A stretch of 64,000 nucleotides of DNA. Origin: Bdellovibrionales bacterium. Its GTDB lineage: Bacteria; Bdellovibrionota; Bdellovibrionia; Bdellovibrionales; JAGQZY01. The notes below the pieces were generated by a model, which was not told where the DNA came from, ran no database searches, and saw nothing but the letters and a program-made list of their open reading frames with translations. The DNA is taken from assembly GCA_019750295.1 (NCBI GenBank), contig JAIEOS010000007.1, positions 48,857 to 112,856 on the forward strand. Reading direction: 5' to 3'. The first letter of the stretch is position 1, and every line of letters begins with the position of its first letter. Shown one piece after another: positions 9,257 to 17,337 of this stretch. Position numbers and translations under genes: made by a program.

Positions 9257-9532
9257 CTAGGCAGTTTTAGCTGCGCTAGTGCTTGGATACACACTAATTT
9301 TAAATTTTTGCTTAGTGATTCTCTCAAACTTAACTTGTCCTTCGATGACAGAATAAATCGTGTGGTCACGACCCATTTTTACGTTGTTCCCAGGATGATA
9401 TTCTGTTCCACGTTGGCGAACGATAATTGTACCAGAAGAAACATTCTCACCACCAAAGCGTTTAACACCTAAGCGTTTACTTTGACTGTCGCGACCGTTC
9501 TTCGTACTACCCGCTGCTTTTTTCGATGCCAT
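9257..9532 (-). CDS. rpmA: 50S ribosomal protein L27
   Basis: A large-subunit protein whose N-terminus reaches the peptidyl-transferase centre. The sequence has [16 protein letters not shown], then [21 protein letters not shown] and a [14 protein letters not shown] motif, all standard L27. There is no N-terminal extension of the kind processed in Firmicutes. At 91 aa it has a slightly longer C-terminus than the usual 85. It lies 26 bp after rplU and is co-transcribed. Confidence 0.97.
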   Translation of the reverse strand: MASKKAAGSTKNGRDSQSKRLGVKRFGGENVSSGTIIVRQRGTEYHPGNNVKMGRDHTIYSVIEGQVKFERITKQKFKISVYPSTSAAKTA

Positions 9533-9558
9533 ACATTCACCTCTTGTTTAATACCTAA

Positions 9559-10131
9559 TTACTTCTTCTTAGTTGTTTTTTTGCCAGTCGTTTTTGCGGC
9601 TTTTTTAGCGGCCGTCTTCTTGGCTTTTGCTTTTGTTGGAGCTCTCTTAGCAGCTGCTGCTTTTTTTACAGGAGCGGCTTTAGCGGCTTTTCTCTTTGCA
9701 GCTTTTGGTTTTTGTGAACCAGCGGCTTGGAGTTCTTTTTCCATTTGAGCCATCGCGCGCTCGATCTTCTTTTGAGGATCTTTCACTGGAGCGTTTTTCT
9801 CTGTGATCTCTTTTTCTCCGTTAGGAGCTACGATCGATTTCACGAAAATTTCTGTGTAAGGTTGTCTGTGCCCTGTCAAACGACGATAGCCTTGGCGACG
9901 ACGTCTTTTGAAAATGATGATTTTAGGACTTTTGCTTTGTTGAGTGACAACAACAGTCACTTTGCCATCTTTTACAAGAGGCGATCCAACGTGAGAAGAC
10001 TCACCTGAAATCATTAATACATCTGAGAGGTCAAATTCTTCGCCCAAAGACTTTTCGATTTTTTCAATTTTTAAAACATCACCGGCTTTAACTCGATATT
10101 GTTTTCCACCAGTGCGAATTACCGCGTACAT
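9559..10131 (-). CDS. rplU: 50S ribosomal protein L21 with long Lys/Ala-rich C-terminal tail
   Basis: The first 100 residues or so are a normal L21: MYAVIRTGGKQYRV start, the RRRRQGYRRLTGHRQP motif and the EIFVKSI end. After a short linker (about residues 105-135) comes a strongly basic, low-complexity tail of some 55 residues made of lysine, alanine, proline and threonine, like the C-terminal domain of histone H1 or bacterial H1-like proteins. Typical L21 is about 103 aa; this one is 190. A strong GGAGG site precedes the ATG. First gene of the rplU-rpmA-obgE-nadD/rsfS-rlmH operon. Confidence 0.95.
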   Translation of the reverse strand: MYAVIRTGGKQYRVKAGDVLKIEKIEKSLGEEFDLSDVLMISGESSHVGSPLVKDGKVTVVVTQQSKSPKIIIFKRRRRQGYRRLTGHRQPYTEIFVKSIVAPNGEKEITEKNAPVKDPQKKIERAMAQMEKELQAAGSQKPKAAKRKAAKAAPVKKAAAAKRAPTKAKAKKTAAKKAAKTTGKKTTKKK

Positions 10132-10165
10132 TTAAACCTCCGACATACATATATAAAGAAGGGTT

Positions 10166-10194
10166 TAAGTGCCACGCAGCACTAGTTTTGTCAA
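10166..10194 (-). promoter_or_regulatory. Candidate sigma70 promoter of the rplU operon
   Basis: On the minus strand a perfect -35 TTGACA (10189-10194) is followed 17 bp later by CACTTA (10166-10171). The -10 match is weak, so the exact start is uncertain. The spacer and leader contain a short GTGC/GCAC hairpin. Confidence 0.45.
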
Positions 10195-10235
10195 TGAAAT
10201 GGGCTATTTTTCAGCTATTTGGGGGTTATAAAGTA

Positions 10236-10261
10236 AAAAGGCCCCTTGGCAGAGGCCTTTT
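10236..10261 (-). terminator. Rho-independent terminator downstream of the histone gene
   Basis: Stem AAAAGGCC / GGCCTTTT with a 10-nt loop. Read on the minus strand it ends in a T run, 28 bp after the histone stop codon. It separates the histone gene from the rplU promoter. Confidence 0.8.
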
Positions 10262-10289
10262 GTTCTAGATTCATTTAATCACATTAGGA

Positions 10290-10484
10290 TTAAATATGAT
10301 CAATAACGATATCGCGAGCCATTACTGTTTTACGTCCATCAGCTTTCGCAGAATCTGCACCTTTTTGGCAAAGAGCTGCAATAGCTTGGCTTAATACATC
10401 AATAGTTTCAGCAGAAGTGTTAAATCCATACTTTTCTTTAATGTGTTTTTTGACCTTGCTTGTAACAACAAGTACATCAGCCAT
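10290..10484 (-). CDS. Bacterial histone (HBb / Bd0055-like, single histone fold)
   Basis: A 64-aa protein made of one histone fold and no tail. Helix 1 is VTSKVKKHIKEKYG, followed by loop NTS, the long helix 2 AETIDVLSQAIAALCQKGAD, loop 2 with the hallmark RKTV, and helix 3 MARDIVIDHI. The R-K-T-V and R-D pattern is the DNA-binding and R-D clamp region known from archaeal and eukaryotic histones. From memory it is close to the Bdellovibrio bacteriovorus histone HBb, an abundant chromatin protein that dimerises and binds DNA in an unusual way. The ATG has a strong GGGAGG site. It has its own promoter and terminator, so it is expressed as a single gene. Confidence 0.92.
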   Translation of the reverse strand: MADVLVVTSKVKKHIKEKYGFNTSAETIDVLSQAIAALCQKGADSAKADGRKTVMARDIVIDHI

Positions 10485-10525
10485 TGTTACCTCCCAGATT
10501 GCGTCTCAGCGCAATTAATTCATCT

Positions 10526-10554
10526 ACAGTATCTGAAGGGGTCCTAGAACTCAA
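10526..10554 (-). promoter_or_regulatory. Promoter of the histone gene
   Basis: Minus-strand TTGAGT (10549-10554), a 17-bp spacer and TACTGT (10526-10531), about 40 bp upstream of the histone start. It lies in the 140-bp gap after the phosphoesterase gene, which makes independent expression likely. Confidence 0.6.
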
Positions 10555-10624
10555 AGCATTTAGTATTCGCGGACTTGCCACCCTGCTGCAGCGGGCAAAC
10601 ATCGAGAATGACTTATGTTTTTGC

Positions 10625-12109
10625 TTAATTCGGAGGCGAATCCTGCGGCGCGGGGCTCGGGAACACATCTTTTTCCATGTACATGAGCTGCGCTTTACGC
10701 CCTTCTCCCTCGTTTGCGCTAGGCGTTATCCAAACAAATGCCTGCTGGCCCTCGCGCTGAGTGCACTCCACATCCAAAAATGCCGGGGACCAGGTTCCCG
10801 GATTTAAATGCTCTATGGGCCCAATCATTTCGTGGCGAATAAAATGAGTATGGCCATACACAATTCTTTTCGTGGAGGTGATCATCCCGGCGGCGGTCAG
10901 GATCTCTTCGTCCGGTTTTTTGTAGTGATGCACGTACGAATACACCGAACGACTGTAAAGTACGTACGGAGGCAAGAACAAGAGAAGAGGAAAAAACAGC
11001 CAATAAAACGAAAGCCCGTAGATTTTGTCGACGAGTAGAAAGAGATAAAGAAGGCCCAACAAACTCAATAAGAGAAGAAACACCCGGTCTAACCATAACT
11101 CCTTAAGAACTCGGCGAGGACTTTCGGAGATCGGACGAGGGCACAAACCGCGAAGCTCGCGCACCATGCGCGAGGTGGCGTTGGCTTTTTTAGCAATCGC
11201 TTCGATGCGATCTTCTGTGGTCAGAGGATTTTGTAACTCTTTGTGAGTTCCGTGCTTCAACGTTTGCACGAAAGTGGTGATGCATGTCCAAAACCACGTC
11301 CATACAATGAGAGGCTGTGCGATGGCCATATACTTAAAAAAAACACCCACGAATTGCGCGGCCGTCATCGTCATATTCGCATCGACATGAGGATTAAAAA
11401 AACCCATGCCATTGGCAATATAGCGACTCACTAGGTCTCCAAAAGGCATTCGAATCAGGAGCCGATTATAGTCGATGACAATCGGATTGATCGGATCGCG
11501 CATTGAACAGTACGGATCGTACTGATGGCCGTGCTCGATCAGAGTGTCTTTATTGCTCACGTAGAAAAACTCCACAAAACGAACATGCCGGCGTTGAAAA
11601 TTATCGAGCTCTAACGAATCCAAGATTTTCCTTTGAACATCCGTCCAGTGAAGCTCGAGGTCATGATTTCCAATCACAAAAATGACCCGATGCCCTTCCT
11701 TAATAAACCAGGACAGGGCATTGACCCACTCCGGGTGGTCGCCCAAGATGACTTCCATTTTAAAAACGGATTTTTCTCTTTCCGGGTCGAGTCCCCGCCG
11801 AGTCTCTAGCCAAGAGACATGGTAACTGGGAGCCTCTGGAAGGCGAGTGACGCTGTCAAAATCAAAAATATCGCCATTAAGAATCAACTCTATAGATTTA
11901 CCATTGGCTTTTTCGTGGATGAATTCCAAAAACTTTTTGAACTCGTGATCGAAGAAAAACTCACGCGTCTTAAACTTCTTCCACAAAGGGTGACGTTTAT
12001 TGGGAGGTTCCGCTTCGCACAAATGCAGATCGCTCAGAATCGCGGTGTATTCTGCCTTTTCAAAATCCACTTCTTCGTGGAGGTCTAAAGTGTTTTCGAT
12101 CTCTGCCAT
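10625..12109 (-). CDS. Membrane-anchored calcineurin-like metallophosphoesterase
   Basis: 494 aa. The N-terminal half has the full dimetal phosphoesterase set in order: SDLHL, NGDIFD, GNHDLELHW, HGHQYDP. The last motif, GHTH, comes near residue 425, after an insert of about 200 residues. That insert includes two strong membrane helices (about residues 340-390), so the catalytic domain is split around a membrane anchor. The substrate is unknown; UDP-diacylglucosamine hydrolases (LpxH) share the fold but are much shorter. The gene follows tatC by 57 bp and precedes the histone gene. Confidence 0.8.
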   Translation of the reverse strand: MAEIENTLDLHEEVDFEKAEYTAILSDLHLCEAEPPNKRHPLWKKFKTREFFFDHEFKKFLEFIHEKANGKSIELILNGDIFDFDSVTRLPEAPSYHVSWLETRRGLDPEREKSVFKMEVILGDHPEWVNALSWFIKEGHRVIFVIGNHDLELHWTDVQRKILDSLELDNFQRRHVRFVEFFYVSNKDTLIEHGHQYDPYCSMRDPINPIVIDYNRLLIRMPFGDLVSRYIANGMGFFNPHVDANMTMTAAQFVGVFFKYMAIAQPLIVWTWFWTCITTFVQTLKHGTHKELQNPLTTEDRIEAIAKKANATSRMVRELRGLCPRPISESPRRVLKELWLDRVFLLLLSLLGLLYLFLLVDKIYGLSFYWLFFPLLLFLPPYVLYSRSVYSYVHHYKKPDEEILTAAGMITSTKRIVYGHTHFIRHEMIGPIEHLNPGTWSPAFLDVECTQREGQQAFVWITPSANEGEGRKAQLMYMEKDVFPSPAPQDSPPN

Positions 12110-12166
12110 AGTACTTTTTGTTTGCTCGTATTTATTCGACTAACTTTCCTCGGCGTTTCCCGGCGT

Positions 12167-12925
12167 CTATTGGCGCTTATTCGCCGCCGGCTCGATAAAG
12201 TAAAGAATCCAGATAGAGGCCTCGTACAACAAACATAACGGGACACCGAGTAACATCATACTCATAACATCCGGAGGTGTAAAGATTGCGGCCACCACCG
12301 ATATGCCAACGATCGCGTAGCGACGAACGTGCCGAAGACCTCGACTTGTGACTATGCCCATGATTCCTAGAAGATTCAAAATCAAAGGCATTTCGAAAGC
12401 GGCGCCAAAGAGCAGTAAGGTCGTCATAAAAAACGACATATACTCACTGATCGTAATCATCGGCTTATCTGTAGTTCCCCCGAAATAGATGAGCTCTTTG
12501 CAGGCGAGGGGCATCACTAAAAAGTAGGCGAAGGATATCCCCACCAGAAACAGTAAAGAGCCCAATGCGATAAAGATAATTCCAAACTTCTTTTCGTTGC
12601 TATAGAGACCTGGTGCCACAAAACGCCAAATATGAAAAATCCACACCGGGCACGCCGCAACGATCCCCGTGAGAACCGCCACCTTCACATGAGCCATAAA
12701 TTTGTCGGTCAAAGCTGTAAAAACCAACCCTCCGCTGGGAAGATAGGGCTCGATCGGCTTGCGGATGTAATCAAAAATTTGTTCACTAAAAATCCAACCG
12801 ACGATTGCAAAAACACCCACCGCAAAAATACAATAAATTAAACGACTGCGAAGCTCTGTGAGATGCTCAACCAGCGTATAATTATCCTGTGGATATTGTT
12901 GCTTAGCTGTCTCGTGTTTTTTCAT
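12167..12925 (-). CDS. tatC: Sec-independent protein translocase subunit TatC
   Basis: The signal-peptide receptor of the twin-arginine translocase. It shows the N-terminal HLTELRSRL motif, six membrane segments, the periplasmic FVAPGLYSNEKK loop and an FTPPDVMSM motif near the end. Length of 252 aa is typical. It overlaps tatB by 23 bp, so the two subunits are translated together. Confidence 0.96.
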   Translation of the reverse strand: MKKHETAKQQYPQDNYTLVEHLTELRSRLIYCIFAVGVFAIVGWIFSEQIFDYIRKPIEPYLPSGGLVFTALTDKFMAHVKVAVLTGIVAACPVWIFHIWRFVAPGLYSNEKKFGIIFIALGSLLFLVGISFAYFLVMPLACKELIYFGGTTDKPMITISEYMSFFMTTLLLFGAAFEMPLILNLLGIMGIVTSRGLRHVRRYAIVGISVVAAIFTPPDVMSMMLLGVPLCLLYEASIWILYFIEPAANKRQ

Positions 12926-13316
12926 CGGAGCTTTCGTCTTTGGGTGTTGTTCCGCTGTTGTCGATACTCGCTTCGAGATCTTGCTTGATGCGAATCACTT
13001 CGTCGCTAATTTTGGTGCCGTTCCTATTTTTACGAACACTTTGCTTGAGATCTTCGATGGGATCCGAAATGGAATCTTTTACATCTTGAGTCGGCTCTCG
13101 CATGGCGTCCTTCACTTGATTCATCACATCTTGCATGGGGCGCTTAAGATCTTTTCGCACGTCGAGAAGCCCACCGGACAGATCTTCGGTGGCACGCTTG
13201 AACTCGCTCACCAACCGCCCCAGGGCTTTGGCCACTTCCGGAAGCTGTTTAGGTCCGATGAGAACCAGCGCCAAAACACCAATAACTATAATTTCGGTAA
13301 ATCCAAGATTAAACAT
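12903..13316 (-). CDS. tatB: Twin-arginine translocase subunit TatB
   Basis: A single N-terminal membrane helix (FTEIIVIGVLALVLIGP), the hinge GPKQLPEVAKALG and a long amphipathic, charged C-terminal region. The GPKQLPE hinge and 137-aa length favour TatB over TatA. No tatA is next to it, so TatA is expected elsewhere in the genome unless this protein serves both roles. Confidence 0.85.
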   Translation of the reverse strand: MFNLGFTEIIVIGVLALVLIGPKQLPEVAKALGRLVSEFKRATEDLSGGLLDVRKDLKRPMQDVMNQVKDAMREPTQDVKDSISDPIEDLKQSVRKNRNGTKISDEVIRIKQDLEASIDNSGTTPKDESSDEKTRDS

Positions 13317-13380
13317 GTGAGGTGACTCTATCGCCGAAGATCAAGAAAGTCATCCGGAACTCCAGGATTTCCCGGCGAGT

Positions 13381-14010
13381 CTATTGGTTTTTCGCGCGCT
13401 TGATCTGATCCGGAGGTGGGACGAAGACACCTTTTTGGATCAAGGTTTCCTGCGTGCGCTGAGACCCTGTTTTGGCGTAGATATCCATCATTCTGAAAAT
13501 ATTATCACCATCGGTCGTCATAGTTCGTCGGCTCATCACCGCAAAAACATCGACAAACTGGTTAAAACGGAAGGCAATTTCTTTATAAAGCTTAGCGAAT
13601 GTGTCTTCATAAATTCCGTGAGAAAGAGAGCTATAGGCCGTGCTCCCCATATCGATATAGTAGTCGACATCAACGACCTTGCGTTGCAAAGAGTCCCCAA
13701 AAAAACCACTGATATAAAGAGAGCTATCACCTAATTTTTTCAAGAGCTCGATTCGCGCTCGAGGAGAAGATGAGTTGGCTTTTAACAACATTTCGGCAAG
13801 AGTATCACGCGTCTTTCGCCCCGAATCGTTTTCAGCATCGTAAAGACGCTCGGTGATTGAATAATATTCGAGAATGTCTACAAGATAACTTTCGACGACA
13901 GGATAGGTCTCGACATGGCACTCAATGAGAGCTTCGTTTAAGGACTGACGGAAAAACTGTTTCACGTCCACACACAAAGAAACTGTTGATCTTCCCCCAC
14001 CATCACTCAT
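13381..14010 (-). CDS. Conserved-looking protein of unknown function
   Basis: A 209-aa soluble, mostly helical protein with no signal peptide or membrane segment. It begins MSDGGGRSTVSLCVDVKQFF and ends with a proline patch (VFVPPPDQ). I recognise no domain. Gene-like codon content, an isolated frame and a position just before tatB support a real gene. The 64-bp gap to tatB makes co-transcription with the tat genes likely. Confidence 0.65.
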   Translation of the reverse strand: MSDGGGRSTVSLCVDVKQFFRQSLNEALIECHVETYPVVESYLVDILEYYSITERLYDAENDSGRKTRDTLAEMLLKANSSSPRARIELLKKLGDSSLYISGFFGDSLQRKVVDVDYYIDMGSTAYSSLSHGIYEDTFAKLYKEIAFRFNQFVDVFAVMSRRTMTTDGDNIFRMMDIYAKTGSQRTQETLIQKGVFVPPPDQIKRAKNQ

Positions 14011-14097
14011 TGTTTTATGAACCGCCTTTAAATATCTTCTCCCATTTTAACAAGGTTCGGACCGAGCTCGAAATTTTTTATTAAAAATGTTCAAGAA

Positions 14098-14118
14098 TTT
14101 GTCTCAGTATAAGACAAA
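14098..14118. repeat. Short perfect inverted repeat between two minus-strand genes
   Basis: TTTGTCT and AGACAAA arms of 7 bp separated by 7 bp. It lies 38 bp beyond the stop of the lipoprotein gene and about 90 bp upstream of the next gene. The arms are AT-rich and there is no T run, so an operator is as likely as a weak terminator. Confidence 0.4.
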
Positions 14119-14155
14119 CTTATACAATTCTGGCTTTAAGACTAGGGGACAATAG

Positions 14156-14710
14156 CTACGGAAGACGGCTCCGGTGGAGTAAATTCATTTTCAACAGCCC
14201 ACCAGAGCTTGCGATAGTCGCAAGAGGTCCAACTAAAAGCTGAAGATCTCCAGGAGAAATTCGAGTCACCATTTTACCATCAACACTGAAACATTTGAGG
14301 GTAAACGAGATGATATTGGTCCCGGGCGCTCGAAAATAGTAAAGTATATTCGCTTCGTGAATGTTCCCTTTATTGTCCACGTGAGCATTTATCCCATCGA
14401 CTTTGAAAAGAACGGCCACCGAATGTGCGGGAATTATAAACCCTCGCGTGGGATCTACGGGAGATAGAGTCTTAAACTCGCAACTGCTGTTCCCGCTTTT
14501 GTACTCAAAAGAAGTTCGACCTGGTTCAAATTCTATGTCTTTCCCCTGCACCACCATCGTTGTTTGGTGGGGTGCAAAATAATAAACTACGTCGCTCCCA
14601 CGCGAGTCCTCGGAATCTTGATTCGAGATTTTTCGTAACGGAGTTTGAAGCGCCGTACACGCGACGACGAGGCCCACGAGCGGTGCAAAAAGCTTAAATC
14701 TTGTACGCAC
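14156..14710 (-). CDS. Small lipoprotein of unknown function
   Basis: 184 aa starting with a basic n-region, a hydrophobic stretch and a lipobox (LVGLVVAC) with the lipidated cysteine at residue 18, so it is an exported lipoprotein. The mature part is beta-rich with no domain that I recognise. It begins 3 bp after the M16 peptidase stop, suggesting co-translation. Confidence 0.65.
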   Translation of the reverse strand: MRTRFKLFAPLVGLVVACTALQTPLRKISNQDSEDSRGSDVVYYFAPHQTTMVVQGKDIEFEPGRTSFEYKSGNSSCEFKTLSPVDPTRGFIIPAHSVAVLFKVDGINAHVDNKGNIHEANILYYFRAPGTNIISFTLKCFSVDGKMVTRISPGDLQLLVGPLATIASSGGLLKMNLLHRSRLP

Positions 14711-14713
14711 TTC

Positions 14714-17320
14714 CTACACCACTGCCTGAAACGTCGGTCGCGTGGGTCCTACGGCGACCACCACTGACTTCTGAGCGAAAATCTTTTGAGCGACTCGTTG
14801 AACATCGTCACTCGTTACCGAATTGATAAACTTGGCGTAATCAAAAACTTCCTCAATGGGTAAACCATAAAGAGTTCCAAAAGTGAGCGCCGAGGCCACT
14901 GCCGAATTCTTTTGAAGGTCAATATCATGCCGACCCATCAAATAATTCTTGGACCTTTGGAGTTCATCCATAGGAACTTTGTGTTGCATCAGCTTATCAA
15001 ACTCAACGCGCATCATACTGAGAGCCGTGTCTGACTTCTCGGGAGAGCAACCGATGTAGGCGCCAAAATAACCCGTCTCGATACCTTCCATTTTTATTGG
15101 AGATACGCTGTAGGCTAAAGAGGCTTTATCGCGAAGCTCGATAAAGAGCCGGCCACCTTGTCCTGACAGAACCGATTCAATAATCTGTAAGGCAAAACGA
15201 TCTTTATCGGTTAAAGACAAGCCGTGAAATCCGTAGAGTAAATGAGTTTGCTCTTTGGTGGCTGTTTCGTAACCCACCTGATTTGATGTAAGTTCCTTCA
15301 CGTTCACGTGAACTTGCGGATCAACATACCCATTCATTCTTGGGATCGTTGGCAAAGCCTCGATCATTGGCAACCATGTTTTTTCGTCAAAATCCCCAGA
15401 GAGCGACATCACCGCGCGCTGAGGATCAATGTAGGATTTGAGGTAGGCGATAATATCTTTCGCCTTGATCGATTTGAGCGTTTCTTCGCTCCCCAAAAGA
15501 TCCATAGCGTACGGGTGATTCCCATAAATGAGTTTATTGAACATCAATGATGCCGTTGTTGTCGGCGAATCTTTTCTGGATCGCAGAGCCTCGAGGAGAA
15601 CATTTCGCTCGCGATCAACGACATCGTCGGTGATCTCAAAATTACAAAGAACATCGTTACAAATTTCCGCCAAATAGGGCTCGAATTCCGAAAGACCCTC
15701 AACCACTAACCCCAAGGAATTTCTTCCAGAGAATGAATAGACACTGCTTGCAAGAGTGTCGATGCGGGTACGCAACTCAATCTCACTGATGTTTTTAGTC
15801 TTCGCGGCCCAAACGCGAGAAAGGAGTTCGGTGAGCCCCGCTTGCTTCGGAGAAAGAACGCGGCCACCGCCTAAAAAGGCTAAGCGCATGCTAAATACCG
15901 GAGCCGTGGAGCTCGACTTCCACACCGCTTGAGACTTGTTGGCAAAAACAGCCTTTTCACAATCGGAATCGGCTCGCAACGAACTCTTGCGCTGAATCGT
16001 TGTTACTCTTTGCTCTGTTGGGGAAGGAATTTTAAGATCATCGAAAGTGGAATAGTTCCAGCTCGCAATCATATTTTCTATATTTTGCTTATCGCGAGGA
16101 ACAATAGACACAAAATGGGCGCGTTCCGGGCGCAAGTACTTCTTAGCCACGCGGAGAATTTGTTCTTCCGTCACCGAGTTTAACAGATTGACGTATTTCT
16201 CATGAAAGAACGGATCATTCGCCTCGTCATAGCTACTGCCATACTTTCGCGCCAATCCTCCCACGGTCTCAATCGAATAGGCCTCTTCACTGAGAAAATT
16301 AATTTTTGCTTTTTGCAATTCGTCGGCGGTCACGCCATTCTTAAAAAACTTTTCAAGCTCATTTTTAATTTCCGCGAGCATGGTCGGGAAATGAATGGGA
16401 TTGAGGCCCGCAGAGATCGAGAAAAAACCCTGAGTGGGAGGAGTCCAAGCCCCGGCAGAAACATAATTGACACAACTTTTATCTAATCGCAGATTGAGAG
16501 TCAGGCGGGAACTTGCACCCTGCCCTAGAATTAAAGCTAACGCCTCCAGTGCAGCGGCATCGGGATTTAAGATATTCGTGGTCGGCCAAGAGAGGTAGAA
16601 CAAGCCCTCTTCAAACGGAGCCTCTTCCACCACCACTTTACGGTTTTCGCTCATCTTCACTGGCGGACGCGCTGGAATTTGGGCAGGAAGATTTTGGAGA
16701 AATCCGAAATGCTTTTCTACCTTCTCCTGAAGATCGTGAGGACTAAAATCGCCCGTGACGACTAAAAACATATTTTGGGGAACATAGCGTTCTTTAAAAA
16801 AACTAACGATGCGGTCTACGGAAATTGTTTTAATGATTTCTGGAAATCCAATGACGGGCACCGAGTACGGATACTCTGGATACAAAGTGGAGAATAGCTG
16901 TCGACTCGCTCGACGAGAAAGACTGTCGTGACTGCGCTTGATTTCCTCGAGAACCACTTCTCGTTCGCGATCGATCTCCGTCGCATCAAAGAGCGGGGTC
17001 CCCATCATTTCACTAATGACATCTAAAGCCGTATCAAAAAAGTTTTTCGAAATGGTCACATAATAGACCGTCTGATCAAATGAGGTGTAGGCGTTCAGCT
17101 CTCCTCCGCAGGCCTCCACAACCGAAGCAATTTCGCCGACTTTGTATTTTTTGGAACCTTTAAAGACAAGATGCTCGATGAAATGACTCAGCCCCTCGTC
17201 TCCCGTGCGTTCGTCGGCGCTGCCATTTCGCACCCACATTTGTACAGAGACCACGGGGGATTTGTGGCTTTCTACGCCGATGACTTTGAGCCCGTTCTTG
17301 ATTGTAAATTCGTGAATCAT
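14714..17320 (-). CDS. Double-length M16 (insulinase/pitrilysin) peptidase, active and inactive halves fused
   Basis: 868 aa made of two M16 units of about 430 residues each. The first half has the inverted zinc motif HFIEH (His46, Glu49, His50) and the distal glutamate in REVVLEEIKRS. The second half has no HxxEH at the matching place (GLTELLSRV) but keeps the R/Y-type motif GGRLFIELRDKASLAYSV. In many bacteria such halves are separate genes forming a heterodimer; here they are one chain. There is no signal peptide, so it is probably cytoplasmic, unlike many M16 proteins of Gram-negatives. Its ATG lies 17 bp from the start of divergent hemW. Confidence 0.9.
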   Translation of the reverse strand: MIHEFTIKNGLKVIGVESHKSPVVSVQMWVRNGSADERTGDEGLSHFIEHLVFKGSKKYKVGEIASVVEACGGELNAYTSFDQTVYYVTISKNFFDTALDVISEMMGTPLFDATEIDREREVVLEEIKRSHDSLSRRASRQLFSTLYPEYPYSVPVIGFPEIIKTISVDRIVSFFKERYVPQNMFLVVTGDFSPHDLQEKVEKHFGFLQNLPAQIPARPPVKMSENRKVVVEEAPFEEGLFYLSWPTTNILNPDAAALEALALILGQGASSRLTLNLRLDKSCVNYVSAGAWTPPTQGFFSISAGLNPIHFPTMLAEIKNELEKFFKNGVTADELQKAKINFLSEEAYSIETVGGLARKYGSSYDEANDPFFHEKYVNLLNSVTEEQILRVAKKYLRPERAHFVSIVPRDKQNIENMIASWNYSTFDDLKIPSPTEQRVTTIQRKSSLRADSDCEKAVFANKSQAVWKSSSTAPVFSMRLAFLGGGRVLSPKQAGLTELLSRVWAAKTKNISEIELRTRIDTLASSVYSFSGRNSLGLVVEGLSEFEPYLAEICNDVLCNFEITDDVVDRERNVLLEALRSRKDSPTTTASLMFNKLIYGNHPYAMDLLGSEETLKSIKAKDIIAYLKSYIDPQRAVMSLSGDFDEKTWLPMIEALPTIPRMNGYVDPQVHVNVKELTSNQVGYETATKEQTHLLYGFHGLSLTDKDRFALQIIESVLSGQGGRLFIELRDKASLAYSVSPIKMEGIETGYFGAYIGCSPEKSDTALSMMRVEFDKLMQHKVPMDELQRSKNYLMGRHDIDLQKNSAVASALTFGTLYGLPIEEVFDYAKFINSVTSDDVQRVAQKIFAQKSVVVAVGPTRPTFQAVV

Positions 17321-17337
17321 TGATATATACCTCTTGT

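Noticed and set aside
10477..10668. 63-residue minus-strand open frame between the phosphoesterase and histone genes
   Set aside because: It overlaps both neighbours, has an Arg-rich composition typical of a shadow frame, and covers the histone promoter.
15302..15313. parS-like palindrome GTTCACGTGAAC inside the M16 gene
   Set aside because: Only the CACGTG core and two flanking bases agree with parS; the outer bases differ from the two perfect sites.
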